This document shows, in pieces, positions 17,421 to 26,058 of a DNA stretch of 64,000 bases (its first letter is position 1; each line of letters begins with the position of its first letter). Origin of the DNA: Schlesneria sp. DSM 10557 (GTDB taxonomy: Bacteria > Planctomycetota > Planctomycetia > Planctomycetales > Planctomycetaceae); contig NZ_CP124747.1 of assembly GCF_041860085.1 (NCBI RefSeq), positions 5,975,001 to 6,039,000 of the forward strand, in the 5' to 3' direction. Both the position numbers and the translations under genes were made by a program. The notes below the pieces were generated by a model. The model was not told the DNA's origin. It made no database searches and was given only the letters and a program-made list of their open reading frames with translations.

Positions 17421-18173
17421 TTGCAGAGACAAACGGACAAAGTCGACGTCGCTTTACAGGAAACCGGATCTGAACGTCCCGCGTTCATGGAAGTACTGGG
17501 GCTATTGCCTCCTTACGAAGCAGCGGACGTCAAAGCAGCTTATCGCGCCAAGGCATTACTGGCCCATCCTGATCGAGGGGGAGATCCTGCTGACTTCAAT
17601 CGGCTGAAGGACGCTTACGATCAAGCGCTGGAATTTGTCGCCTTCTCTGGTAGTCGCCGTGAATGGATTGCCGCTCGCGTAGAGCCTTATCTTTTGCAGG
17701 AGGAAGTGGTCGCTGAAGTCATCAAGCGAGGCGGACGAGTTCAGGTTGAACGGATCCCCTGGATGGAAAAGTCGTGCGGAGAAGACTTTGCTCATTTGGC
17801 CGAGCGACTGCGACGGATCAAGCTGCATCATGTCGCCGACGGCGACAACTTTCTGAAGTTTCTCGCTGACCATAAAGCTCATTTCCTCGTCGAGCTTGAT
17901 TTGACGGGAAGCCGAATCACCAGCCAGGGGCTGAATCATCTTTCGTCGTTCGACGTGCTGCGCAGCCTTAACCTGAGCGGCACAGGTGCGGACGCTCGAT
18001 CGTTGCGTAAGCTGCTGCCATGCTTACCGTCGCTTGAGTGGCTCAATGTCCGTGGCACGAAGCTGGGGTGGTGGAACCGGTTCTTACTGCGACGCGCCTT
18101 TTCTCACATTTCGATCGTGACGGACCCGACCCCCGCTGTCGTTCCCGGAAGCGAAACGGTCGACCACAGTTGA
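17421..18173 (+). CDS. J-domain protein with leucine-rich repeats
   Basis: This protein (250 residues from TTG 17421) fuses a DnaJ J-domain to leucine-rich repeats. The J-domain is at about residues 20-72, with FMEVLGLLPPYEAADVKAAY, the catalytic HPD at 49-51 (LLAHPDRGGDP) and FNRLKDAYDQAL as helix IV. A linker with an RRIKLHH patch follows, then about two to three repeats at 158-220 (LVELDLTGSRITSQGL, LRSLNLSGTG, LEWLNVRGTKL). J-domains stimulate Hsp70 ATPase and deliver clients; LRRs bind proteins. So it may recruit DnaK to a specific target, which is inference. No dnaK is nearby. There is no signal peptide, so it is cytoplasmic. Confidence 0.85.
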   Translation: MQRQTDKVDVALQETGSERPAFMEVLGLLPPYEAADVKAAYRAKALLAHPDRGGDPADFNRLKDAYDQALEFVAFSGSRREWIAARVEPYLLQEEVVAEVIKRGGRVQVERIPWMEKSCGEDFAHLAERLRRIKLHHVADGDNFLKFLADHKAHFLVELDLTGSRITSQGLNHLSSFDVLRSLNLSGTGADARSLRKLLPCLPSLEWLNVRGTKLGWWNRFLLRRAFSHISIVTDPTPAVVPGSETVDHS

Positions 18174-18566
18174 GGATTCCGGGATGGAGCCGATTCTTCG
18201 AATTCGACTCCGAATGCCCGAGTTCGAAGAAAAGGTGACTTCCGCGCTACTGGTCCATGGGGGGCGTAAGACGCCTCCTTCCGGTCAGCACAGAGCGAAC
18301 TGAACTCGGATCGCTCCGCGTGTTCCAGAACTCTGTGCGTATCTGACCGATCCCTTCCTCACGTCATTTTAGTGCGTTGTCGCAGGTCCGTCTTTGCGCG
18401 GTTACTGACTGCAATGGTTCCTCCAGTTCTTCAATTATTGGACAGCCACGGCGGGTGCAACTCGATCTGAATGTCGCTACGATCAGCCCAGATTACCCGT
18501 GCGATCGAGCGGGTGATGTAGAACGCACTGGAACGTCAAGAAGAATTCGGTTGGATAAGGATCGTC
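18174..18566. other. Intergenic region with a hairpin after the J-domain gene
   Basis: About 390 bases lie between the J-domain gene and the ceramidase-like gene. It holds the hairpin at 18196-18229 and presumably the promoter of the downstream gene; no gene is supported. Confidence 0.45.
18196..18229 (+). terminator. Hairpin after J-domain gene, possible terminator
   Basis: Arms CTTCGAATTCG (18196-18206) and CGAGTTCGAAG (18219-18229) form an 11-bp stem with one G-U pair and a 12-base loop, 23 bases past the stop codon. No T tract follows, so intrinsic termination is uncertain. Confidence 0.45.
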
Positions 18567-20042
18567 ATGAACTTTGCTCCTTTGTTCAGATCGGTGGGGT
18601 TGCTGCTTGTTTGTCTTGTGACGTACTCCCACCCGGAGGTTTTCGGTGGCGAGGCATTGCGAGTGGGAATCGCGGAGGTGGACATCACCCCTCCTGTCGG
18701 TTTTCCTATGGCGGGCTACTACCACGAACGACTGGCAGAAGGGGTGATTGACCCGCTGAAGGCGAAAGCAATTGTCTTCCGGGACGGCGATACTTCGGCG
18801 GCGCTGGTTGTCTGCGACCTGATTGGGATTGCTACGGATCTGGTGAAGGAGATTCGCAAGCGAGCCTCGACAGAAACGGGGATCCCGGTTTCCAATATTG
18901 TGATCACGGCCACGCACTCGCACACCGCGCCGGATTATATGAAGGAGCTTTACCTGAAGCTCGGGAAAGAGAATCAGGCACCGATGCGGGCAGAATTCAT
19001 CGAGAAGCTGATTGCTGGCCCAGCGGATGCCATTCGCAAGGCTCATGCGACGGCGAAGCCTGCGCTTCTGGAAGCGGGATCGGCGACACAACTGATCCCT
19101 GTTTCGTTTAACCGCCGCTCTGTCATGCGCGACGGCAGCGTCAAGACGTGGCAGAGTCATGATAATCCTGACGTTGTCCGAGCTGCCGGCCCAATCGATC
19201 CCCGAATCGAACTGCTAGCTGTTCGCGATGAGACCGGTGTGGCGAGGGGGATTCTCAGCAATTTCGCACTGCATCTCGATACCGTCGGCGGCATGCGATG
19301 GAGCGCGGACTACCCGTACTTTATTGATCAGGCACTCAAGAAATCCCTTGGGAATGAAGTGGTTTCGATCTTCGGAACGGGTTGCTGTGGAGACATCAAT
19401 CACGTCAATCCTAACAGCAAAGAGCGAAACAAGGCCGACTACATTGGAACCAGCATCGCGGAATCCATAGAGCGTGACCTGGGGAAGCTCAAGCCGTTGG
19501 CGAAGACGAAACTCGTCGCGAAGTCGGAAGTCGTCCAACTCCCTCTGCAGGAAGCGACTGAAGACGAAGTGAAGTGGGCGATCGAGATCCTGCAAAAGGC
19601 TTACCGCAAGGAAACGGTGGACTTTTTTGATCACGTCACCGCGCACAAGAAAATTATGCTCGATCAATTCCGCCATCGTGAACCCTACGCCAACGCCATT
19701 GATCACATCACGTGGGGACTGAGCCATTCGCTGAAGGGGATCGGCGAGACGATTCCCGCGGAAGTGAACGTCATTACACTGGGACAAGACGTGGCAATTG
19801 TCTGTCTTCCGGGCGAGGTCTTCGTCGAACTGGGTATGGCCATCAAGCAGGGGTCTCCCTTCAAAACGACTCTGGTGATCGAACTGTCGAACTGTGTCGA
19901 AACGATCTACATCCCCAACCGTCCCGCCTATGCCGGGGGGAGTTACGAAGTGACAAACTCTGCAACGAAGCCCGGTTCCGGCGAAATGCTTGTCGAGACT
20001 GCACTTCGACTTCTGCGCGAGGCTGCATCGGCATCCAATTGA
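18567..20042 (+). CDS. Neutral/alkaline ceramidase family secreted protein
   Basis: This 491-residue exported protein matches the N-terminal catalytic part of the neutral/alkaline non-lysosomal ceramidase family. A signal peptide covers about residues 1-28 (VGLLLVCLVTYS...VFGGEA). Family blocks are GIAEVDITPPVGFPMAGYY, the metal-binding motif ITATHSHTAPD, and SNFALHLDTVGG and FGTGCCGDINHVNP further on. The family cleaves the amide of ceramide through a zinc-bound water. In planctomycetes many homologues of this length lack the C-terminal domain of true ceramidases and act on unknown substrates, so the substrate is open. The gene is followed after 70 bases by a rightward secreted protein, with a hairpin in between. 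Confidence 0.88.
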   Translation: MNFAPLFRSVGLLLVCLVTYSHPEVFGGEALRVGIAEVDITPPVGFPMAGYYHERLAEGVIDPLKAKAIVFRDGDTSAALVVCDLIGIATDLVKEIRKRASTETGIPVSNIVITATHSHTAPDYMKELYLKLGKENQAPMRAEFIEKLIAGPADAIRKAHATAKPALLEAGSATQLIPVSFNRRSVMRDGSVKTWQSHDNPDVVRAAGPIDPRIELLAVRDETGVARGILSNFALHLDTVGGMRWSADYPYFIDQALKKSLGNEVVSIFGTGCCGDINHVNPNSKERNKADYIGTSIAESIERDLGKLKPLAKTKLVAKSEVVQLPLQEATEDEVKWAIEILQKAYRKETVDFFDHVTAHKKIMLDQFRHREPYANAIDHITWGLSHSLKGIGETIPAEVNVITLGQDVAIVCLPGEVFVELGMAIKQGSPFKTTLVIELSNCVETIYIPNRPAYAGGSYEVTNSATKPGSGEMLVETALRLLREAASASN

Positions 20043-20048
20043 CTTACC

Positions 20049-20073
20049 CCTGAGACTGGATGACAATCTCAGG
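20049..20073 (+). terminator. Small hairpin after ceramidase-like gene
   Basis: CCTGAGA (20049-20055) pairs with TCTCAGG (20067-20073) around an 11-base loop; outer bases extend the stem after a two-base bulge. It lies six bases after the stop and before the next gene. No T tract follows, so it may be a weak terminator or an mRNA-end structure. Confidence 0.4.
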
Positions 20074-20112
20074 TACAAAGTCTTTCGAGCTCGCTGCTGA
20101 AGGGACATGACC

Positions 20113-21123
20113 ATGTCTGCTCACCGATGGATGCTTCTGGGTGTCACTGTGGCAATTGGCGCGTTGTGGACGCAGGGCCAGGCCAATGCCCAGCAGATCT
20201 ACGTCGGCAGTACGCCTGCTGAGATGCAATATCCTCGCAGCATGGGGCTCGATTCCAATGGCCGGGCGGTTGGCGTCGAAGGTCGGTCCGTCGACCAGTA
20301 CGGAACTTACACTGATGACTACGGACGCCAGACGATGGCCGGCCCGGCAACTTTCATGGCCGTCCCCGGGCACTATCATGGGGGCGGCTACACCTCGGGC
20401 GGATACTATCCGGGTGGTTTCAGCGGACTTGGGTATTCCAACAGTATTGGGTATTCCGTCGGGCTAAGCGGTTACTCGGGGGGCTACTATTCGGCAGGCT
20501 ATGGAGGGCCCGGGCCGGTCGTTGCAACAAACACTCTGCTGGCACCTCGGACGATTGTCGTGGGAGGTGTCTATCCTTCCAGAACAGTCTTGAATAATGC
20601 AACTCGTGGTGGAGTAATCGAATACACACACGGCGGAAACGGGTATGTCTACACCCCTGGATCGTCGTACCAGACGGTAATCTCGTCAGGTCCATCAATT
20701 TTCCCTGCTACGACGATCATTGAATCTTCTCAACCTCCAGTCATCATCGAGCAGAAGTCGAACAAGTTTCTTAACAATTCGAAAGTAACAGCCGCTCGGG
20801 GGACGGGCGGGACCGCCGAGATCAAGTTGATCTTTCCGAAAGAAGCGACGGGGGCACTTTCGTATGTATTGAACGGAACAACGTACACGATCAAGCCGGG
20901 GTATCATCAGACGTTCGTGGACGACCGGGTCTGGACGATTGAATTTTTGCGGGGGGGGAATCGCAGTCTGCCAATGCGATATCAATTGACAGCGGGAACA
21001 TACATTTTCGAAGCCGACGAAAACGGGTGGGACCTGAAACAGGTTCCCCAGGTAATTCAGGCTGTGGACCAGACTGTTCCAACCCCTCCCCCTCCCGCAC
21101 CGGTGCCGAACCCTGGTCTGTAG
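20113..21123 (+). CDS. Secreted Gly/Tyr/Ser-rich protein with C-terminal planctomycete-type domain
   Basis: The start at ATG 20113 is preferred over ATG 20107 because AAGGGA at about 20100-20105 is then well spaced. A signal peptide (MSAHRWMLLGVTVAIGALWTQ...ANAQQ) opens the protein, 336 residues. The region at about 80-135 is rich in Gly, Tyr and Ser (HGGGYTSGGYYPGGFSGLGY), typical of surface or structural proteins. A more ordered C-terminal domain (about 225-310) contains KLIFPKEATGALSYVLNG, TIKPGYHQTF and DDRVWTIEFLRGGN, a pattern I associate with uncharacterised planctomycete secreted proteins. The tail is Pro-rich (PTPPPPAPVPNPG). Function unknown; a cell-surface or matrix role is inference from composition. 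Confidence 0.8.
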   Translation: MSAHRWMLLGVTVAIGALWTQGQANAQQIYVGSTPAEMQYPRSMGLDSNGRAVGVEGRSVDQYGTYTDDYGRQTMAGPATFMAVPGHYHGGGYTSGGYYPGGFSGLGYSNSIGYSVGLSGYSGGYYSAGYGGPGPVVATNTLLAPRTIVVGGVYPSRTVLNNATRGGVIEYTHGGNGYVYTPGSSYQTVISSGPSIFPATTIIESSQPPVIIEQKSNKFLNNSKVTAARGTGGTAEIKLIFPKEATGALSYVLNGTTYTIKPGYHQTFVDDRVWTIEFLRGGNRSLPMRYQLTAGTYIFEADENGWDLKQVPQVIQAVDQTVPTPPPPAPVPNPGL

Positions 21124-21254
21124 CGATGCGTTGGTGTTTCTCCTGACGAGCAAGTTTTTTCTCCCTTAAATACAACAAAACATCTCCGAAAATCGTTGAA
21201 TCCGTCGAAGGTCTTGCCCGACCGTCCATCATCGATCGGATTGAAAGCAATCGA

Positions 21255-22190
21255 ATGAATCAGACTGTGCAAATGATTGGACTGGGCGAGCTTCTGTGGG
21301 ATTGTTTTCCTCATGGCCGTCTTCCCGGTGGTGCTCCCGCGAATGTGGCCTTTCATGCCCAGCAGCTTGGACTGTCGGCGGCGGTCGCCACGCGTGTCGG
21401 TGTTGAGGAACTGGGGGATGAGCTTTGTCAGTTCCTTCGATCGCGTGGGCTCAGTACCGACCTTGTCCAGCGTGACTCGAAGCATCACACAGGTACGGTC
21501 ACCATCTGGCCCGCGTCGAAGAATAATGCGGGGTACACCTTTCTGGAAAACTCTGCCTGGGACTTCCTGGAACCCGAGCAAGAGTTGCTGGATGCAGTCA
21601 GGTCCGCCAAGGCGATCTGCTTCGGGACACTGGGGCAGAGAAGGCCGGTCTCTCGCAGTACGATTCATCATTGTTTGCGGCTCACTTCCGATGATTGCCT
21701 GATCGTGTACGACGTGAACCTTCGTCCCCCGTTCTTTGCAAAGGACTGGATTCTCAAGTCCATCGCCCAGTCGGATATCGTCAAACTGAACGATGACGAA
21801 GTCAAAGTCCTCGCCAAACTGTTTGAGTTCGGTTCCGACGACGAAATTCGCTTCGCAAAAGGTCTCCTCGACGATCATCCTGGACTCCGGCTGGTCTGTG
21901 TCACCCGGGGGAGTCGGGGCTGTCTGGCCGTGACGTGTGACGAGGTCATCGAACTACCGGGAATTCCCGTTGAAGTCGGCGACACCGTCGGTGCGGGTGA
22001 TGCCTTTACTGCGGCGATTATCTATGGCCATCTGCAGAAGTGGTCTCTGGAAGCGTCACTGACGTTAGCCAACCAGTTTGGCGCCCTTGTCGCCAGTCGA
22101 GTCGGCGCCATGCCAATCCTGACGGAAGAGCTTGCTGGGCTTAAGTCCAGTCTTGACTGGTCTTTCCGTGACACAAGAGTGTCTCCCTAG
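21255..22190 (+). CDS. PfkB family sugar kinase (fructokinase-like)
   Basis: This 311-residue ribokinase/PfkB kinase phosphorylates a sugar using ATP in the cytoplasm. Diagnostic blocks are GLGELLWDCFPHGRLPGGAPANVAFHA near the N-terminus (split motif: GGAPANVA), IVYDVNLRPPFF, and the catalytic-base block VEVGDTVGAGDAFTAAI, where the Asp of GAGD is the base. The N-terminal GELLWD...P pattern is most like bacterial fructokinases, but the exact sugar is not certain. It lies 131 bases after the Gly/Tyr-rich gene and 195 before glgC, so a shared role in glycogen or sucrose-type sugar metabolism is plausible. Confidence 0.9.
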   Translation: MNQTVQMIGLGELLWDCFPHGRLPGGAPANVAFHAQQLGLSAAVATRVGVEELGDELCQFLRSRGLSTDLVQRDSKHHTGTVTIWPASKNNAGYTFLENSAWDFLEPEQELLDAVRSAKAICFGTLGQRRPVSRSTIHHCLRLTSDDCLIVYDVNLRPPFFAKDWILKSIAQSDIVKLNDDEVKVLAKLFEFGSDDEIRFAKGLLDDHPGLRLVCVTRGSRGCLAVTCDEVIELPGIPVEVGDTVGAGDAFTAAIIYGHLQKWSLEASLTLANQFGALVASRVGAMPILTEELAGLKSSLDWSFRDTRVSP

Positions 22191-22385
22191 ACGGTCGGTC
22201 GACGGCGGGAAAAGGCCGGTTTGTTTCTGAGCCCGATTGCTCCCGTTTCCAAGTTGCACTCGCTATTGTGTAACGCCCACTCCCTCGCCTGATTCGACGC
22301 TTTTGGTACCCCTGCTGGGCGAAATTGAAGGTATCCAGGCGGTGGGTGCAAGCATTGAAACGCCCCTGTTTTCGAGGACTTTACG

Positions 22386-23672
22386 ATGAAAAATGTGCTG
22401 GCTGTCATTCTCGGCGGGGGAAAAGGGAGCCGCCTCTTCCCACTGACGGAAGTTCGATCGAAGCCGGCCGTCCCACTGGCGGGAAAGTATCGTCTGATCG
22501 ACATCCCGATTTCGAACTGCATCAACAGCGGGATTAACCGCATCTTTCTGCTGACTCAATTCAACTCGGTGAGTCTGCATGCCCACATTCGCCAGACGTA
22601 CAGTTTCGATCAGTTTGACGGAGGGTTTGTTGAGATTCTGGCCGCTCAGCAAACGATGGAAGGAAATAACTGGTACGAAGGTACGGCGGACGCAGTTCGC
22701 AAGAATCTTCGTCATTTCGATCAAGCAGGCTATGACTACGTTCTGATCCTCTCTGGCGACCAGCTCTACCGCATGGACTTCGCCAAGATGCTGGAAGCTC
22801 ATAAGGAAGCAGGGGCCCACGTATCGATCGCGGCGTTGCCAGTCACGCGCGAGGCAGCGCGTGGCTTCGGTATCATGCGCGTGGACGACGAGGGGCGGGT
22901 TAAAGGGTTTCTTGAGAAGCCGAAGTCGGATGAAGAGATCGACAATCTCGTTCGAACCGATCCTGCCTGGATTGATGCGCGGGGTGTGAAAAGTCATGGT
23001 CGCGATTGCCTGGCCAGCATGGGGATCTACCTCTTCAATCTGAAGACTCTGGTGGATCTGCTTTCGAAGTCGGACTACCAGGACTTCGGCAAAGAGGTCT
23101 TTCCCATGTCGATCCGCACTCATCAAGTGCATGCCCATCTCTTCGATGGTTATTGGGAAGACATCGGAACGATTCGCTCGTTCTACGAGGCGAATCTCGA
23201 TCTGACGTTGCCGAATGCGCCATTCAAGCTCGAGGACCAGGAGCGGCCGATTTACACCCATGCCCGGTTCCTCCCTCCCAGTCGCTGCGACGGCGTGCAT
23301 GTTAAACGGAGTCTGATTGCGGATGGTTGCGTCATTGGCGAAGGTTCCACGATTGAAAACAGCGTCATCGGGCTGAGATGCAAGATTGGCAAAAACGTCA
23401 CCATTGCAAATTCGATCCTGATGGGTTCGGACGACTATCAGAGTGAAGAAGAGATCCAGGCCGATGCGAATGCAGGGATTCCCAGTATTGGTGTCGGGGA
23501 TGGCTGTCTGCTGGATGGAGTCATCGTGGACAAAAATTGTCGTATTGGCGACGGAGTCCATGTGCGGGGCGGCGACGTATTGAAGGTTCCCGAAAATCCC
23601 GCGGTCGTTATTCAGGATGGCGTCATCGTCATTCCCAAAGGGACCATCCTGCCCGACCGGTGGCAGCTCTAA
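22386..23672 (+). CDS. glgC: Glucose-1-phosphate adenylyltransferase
   Basis: GlgC makes ADP-glucose from ATP and glucose-1-phosphate, the committed step of bacterial glycogen synthesis. The 428-residue protein has the expected N-terminal nucleotidyltransferase domain (ILGGGKGSRLFPLTEVRSKP, then LIDIPISNCINSGI), the DQLYRMD active site around VLILSGDQLYRMDFAKML, and GFLEKPK. A C-terminal left-handed beta-helix follows (LIADGCVIGEGSTIENSVIG and CKIGKNVTIANSILMG). The ATG at 22386 is preceded by GAGGA. Three bases after its stop, rsmE begins, so the two are cotranscribed and possibly translationally linked. Confidence 0.96.
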   Translation: MKNVLAVILGGGKGSRLFPLTEVRSKPAVPLAGKYRLIDIPISNCINSGINRIFLLTQFNSVSLHAHIRQTYSFDQFDGGFVEILAAQQTMEGNNWYEGTADAVRKNLRHFDQAGYDYVLILSGDQLYRMDFAKMLEAHKEAGAHVSIAALPVTREAARGFGIMRVDDEGRVKGFLEKPKSDEEIDNLVRTDPAWIDARGVKSHGRDCLASMGIYLFNLKTLVDLLSKSDYQDFGKEVFPMSIRTHQVHAHLFDGYWEDIGTIRSFYEANLDLTLPNAPFKLEDQERPIYTHARFLPPSRCDGVHVKRSLIADGCVIGEGSTIENSVIGLRCKIGKNVTIANSILMGSDDYQSEEEIQADANAGIPSIGVGDGCLLDGVIVDKNCRIGDGVHVRGGDVLKVPENPAVVIQDGVIVIPKGTILPDRWQL

Positions 23673-23675
23673 ACA

Positions 23676-24380
23676 ATGACTCATCGGTTCTATTCACCTC
23701 AACTTCCTGAGACTGGTTCCGTCTGCCTTGCGGACAGTGAAGCCCACCACATGATCCACGTCTTGAGGACTCAGGTGGGTGATTCGGCTGAGCTGTTCGA
23801 CGGGCGGGGGCTGGTTGCGACCTGCCGTGTCGTGCAGCTCCGCAAGCGGGATGTCACGCTCGATGTTCTGGAGACGCGACGGACACCGACGGCATCGAGA
23901 GAGCTGGTTCTTGCGACGGCTGTTCCCAAGGGAGACCGATTTGACTGGCTGATCGAGAAGGCCACAGAACTGGGCGTGACTCGCATCATTCCCATCACGA
24001 CCACGCGGAGCGTCGTGGACCCACGCGAGAGCAAACTGGATAAGCTCCGTCAGACAGTTATTGCCGCCTGTAAGCAGTCGTGCCGGAACCATCTGATGGA
24101 AATCGCGGCCGTCACTCCCTGGAGCAAGTTTATTGAGGTGACCGAACCGGGCTCCCACCTGTTCGTGGCCCATCCTCAAGGAGGGTCGGTCGAGGAATTG
24201 CTTCGGAAATGTGCGAGCGACACAAACCCCATCATTTTCGCGATCGGGCCTGAAGGGGGATTCTCGGAAGAAGAAGTCGCACTGGCCCTCTCTCGCGGGG
24301 CGGGGACGATTCATCTCGGTGGGCAGATTCTGAGGATCGAGACGGCGGCCCTTGCGCTGGCTGCACGCTTTCTGCTTTGA
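23676..24380 (+). CDS. rsmE: 16S rRNA (uracil1498-N3)-methyltransferase
   Basis: RsmE methylates N3 of U1498 in 16S rRNA using S-adenosylmethionine. This SPOUT-class enzyme is 234 residues, typical for the family. An N-terminal PUA-like domain is followed by the SPOUT knot with ELVLATAVPKGDRFDWLIEKATELGV, IFAIGPEGGFSEEEV and the C-terminal LGGQILRIETAALALAAR, which matches the family block LGxxILRxETA. It starts three bases after the glgC stop. The adjacency to glgC has no clear functional logic and is probably a convenience of transcription. Confidence 0.95.
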   Translation: MTHRFYSPQLPETGSVCLADSEAHHMIHVLRTQVGDSAELFDGRGLVATCRVVQLRKRDVTLDVLETRRTPTASRELVLATAVPKGDRFDWLIEKATELGVTRIIPITTTRSVVDPRESKLDKLRQTVIAACKQSCRNHLMEIAAVTPWSKFIEVTEPGSHLFVAHPQGGSVEELLRKCASDTNPIIFAIGPEGGFSEEEVALALSRGAGTIHLGGQILRIETAALALAARFLL

Positions 24381-24573
24381 CATTTCCGTGTTTGAATCGC
24401 GGATGTGCGGATGACGGCGTGGGGTTTGTGCTGGCATAAATGGACTCTGCAGTGGCGAGAACGGATCAAATCAAACGGAACCTTGGACCGACGCTTGTCC
24501 GCCCACACGAAATTGCTAAACTTCCGATCTGAACCAACGGTTCACTCGAGTGTCCTCTCAGGGCATCGATGAT

Positions 24574-24647
24574 GGCGAGGTAGCTCAGCTGGTTAGAGCA
24601 CAGGCTTCATAAGCCTGGGGTCGCGGGTTCAAGTCCCGCCCTCGCTA
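24574..24647 (+). tRNA. tRNA-Met (CAT), elongator type
   Basis: The sequence folds into a standard cloverleaf: acceptor GGCGAGG with CCTCGCT (a G-U at 1-72), D arm GCTC...GAGC, anticodon stem CAGGC/GCCTG with loop TTCATAA, and T arm GCGGG/CCCGC with loop TTCAAGT. The anticodon is CAT. It is not the initiator because the anticodon stem lacks the three G-C pairs at 29-31/39-41. tRNA-Ile2 with a modified C34 is a formal alternative, but overall similarity favours elongator Met. No CCA is encoded. Confidence 0.93.
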
Positions 24648-24934
24648 CTTTCGATTTTTCTGACCTGTTTTGTGCAATCAGCTCCTGGACACTCATCTGC
24701 AAATGAGGATGGGACGCTGTAATCGATAACTTCTGACATCTTGCCATTTCGAGGCAAGTCTGTTTCGATGCGTTGAGCGGTCGTTCGCTCCGCGTGCTCT
24801 CGTGCAACCCGCGTGACATTGATCAAGCGGTTTGATATCAATCGTCGCGGTGAGATTCGTTTGCATGGGCACCTGTCCGCAACGAGATTCCACCGGCTCT
24901 ATCAAAAAAATCTCGCAAAGGTCGTCGCGGTATC

Positions 24935-26023
24935 ATGGAAGCTGGAATCGTCGGGCTCCCCAATGTGGGCAAAAGTACTTTGTTCAATGCACTCACCATG
25001 TCGAAGGCGGCTCAGAGTGCAAACTATCCGTTTTGTACGATTGAGCCGAACGAAGGAATCGTCAGCGTTCCCGATGACCGGTTGCGTCGGATCAGTCAGT
25101 ACATCGTGCCCAAAAAGCTGGTCCCCGCCGCGCTGAAGCTGGTCGATATCGCGGGGATTGTGAAAGGGGCCAGCGAAGGGCAGGGGTTGGGCAATAAGTT
25201 CCTGACTCATATCCGTGAAGTCGACGCCATTCTCCAGGTCGTTCGCTGCTTCGACGATCCCGATGTCATTCACGTTTCCGGTACGGTGAATCCCGTCGCC
25301 GATATCGAAACGATTGAGATTGAACTGATGCTGGCGGATATCCAGACCTTGGAAAATTCGCTGGCGAAGGCTGAGCGAACCGCTCGAAGCGGCGACAAGG
25401 ACGCGAAGCTGCGGGTCGAGGTGATCAAGAAATGCCTGGCGCATCTGACCACAGACCAGCCGCTGCGGAAAATGGAATTCGACGAGAATGAAGCCAAGGT
25501 CGTCTCCAGTTACGGCTTGATGACAGCGAAACCCATTTTGTACGTGGCGAACGTCGACGAAAACGACCTGGAAGGCACTGGAAAGCTTGTCCAGCAGGTT
25601 CGTGACTTTGCGAATAAGGTCGGGGCTTCCGTTGTCCCCGTCTGTGCGAAGCTCGAAGCGGAAATCGCGGAACTCGACGAGGCTGATCGGAAAGAAATGC
25701 TTGAGGGAGCCGGTTTGTCGGAACCCGCATTGGCCGTTCTGGCGCGTGAGGCCTACCGAGTTCTCGGTCTGCAGAGCTACTTCACGGCGGGCGAGATCGA
25801 AGTACGGGCCTGGACAATTCCGATTGGGGCGACGGCCCCTCAGGCTGCGGGGGTGATCCATACTGATTTCGAGAAAGGCTTCATTCGGGCCGAGGTCTAC
25901 ACCCTGGCTGATCTGGAAACCTACAAGTCCGAAAAAGAAATCCGATCCGCTGGCAAATTGCGGGTGGAAGGCAAAAGCTATGTGATGCAGGATGGTGATA
26001 TTTGTCATTTCCTTTTCAACTGA
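24935..26023 (+). CDS. ychF: Ribosome-binding ATPase/GTPase YchF
   Basis: YchF (Ola1/Obg-like) is a universal translation-associated P-loop NTPase that prefers ATP. The 362-residue protein starts [20 protein letters not shown] (G1), with [32 protein letters not shown] (G3 with the YchF-specific extension) and the NVDEND segment that replaces the GTP-specific NKxD. The C-terminal TGS-like domain ends [17 protein letters not shown], as in all YchF. It is followed 35 bases later by a Gfo/Idh gene on the same strand, probably cotranscribed. Confidence 0.96.
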   Translation: MEAGIVGLPNVGKSTLFNALTMSKAAQSANYPFCTIEPNEGIVSVPDDRLRRISQYIVPKKLVPAALKLVDIAGIVKGASEGQGLGNKFLTHIREVDAILQVVRCFDDPDVIHVSGTVNPVADIETIEIELMLADIQTLENSLAKAERTARSGDKDAKLRVEVIKKCLAHLTTDQPLRKMEFDENEAKVVSSYGLMTAKPILYVANVDENDLEGTGKLVQQVRDFANKVGASVVPVCAKLEAEIAELDEADRKEMLEGAGLSEPALAVLAREAYRVLGLQSYFTAGEIEVRAWTIPIGATAPQAAGVIHTDFEKGFIRAEVYTLADLETYKSEKEIRSAGKLRVEGKSYVMQDGDICHFLFN

Positions 26024-26058
26024 GCTGAACTGCGGCTTCTCATTCGAAAGGTCGGTCG

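Noticed and set aside
22263-23684. Long leftward open frame opposite glgC
   Set aside because: It is the antisense shadow of glgC; no ribosome site, and its protein has no family pattern.
24574-24647. Initiator tRNA-Met
   Set aside because: The anticodon stem lacks the three consecutive G-C pairs and position 1-72 is not the typical unpaired C-A, so elongator fits better.
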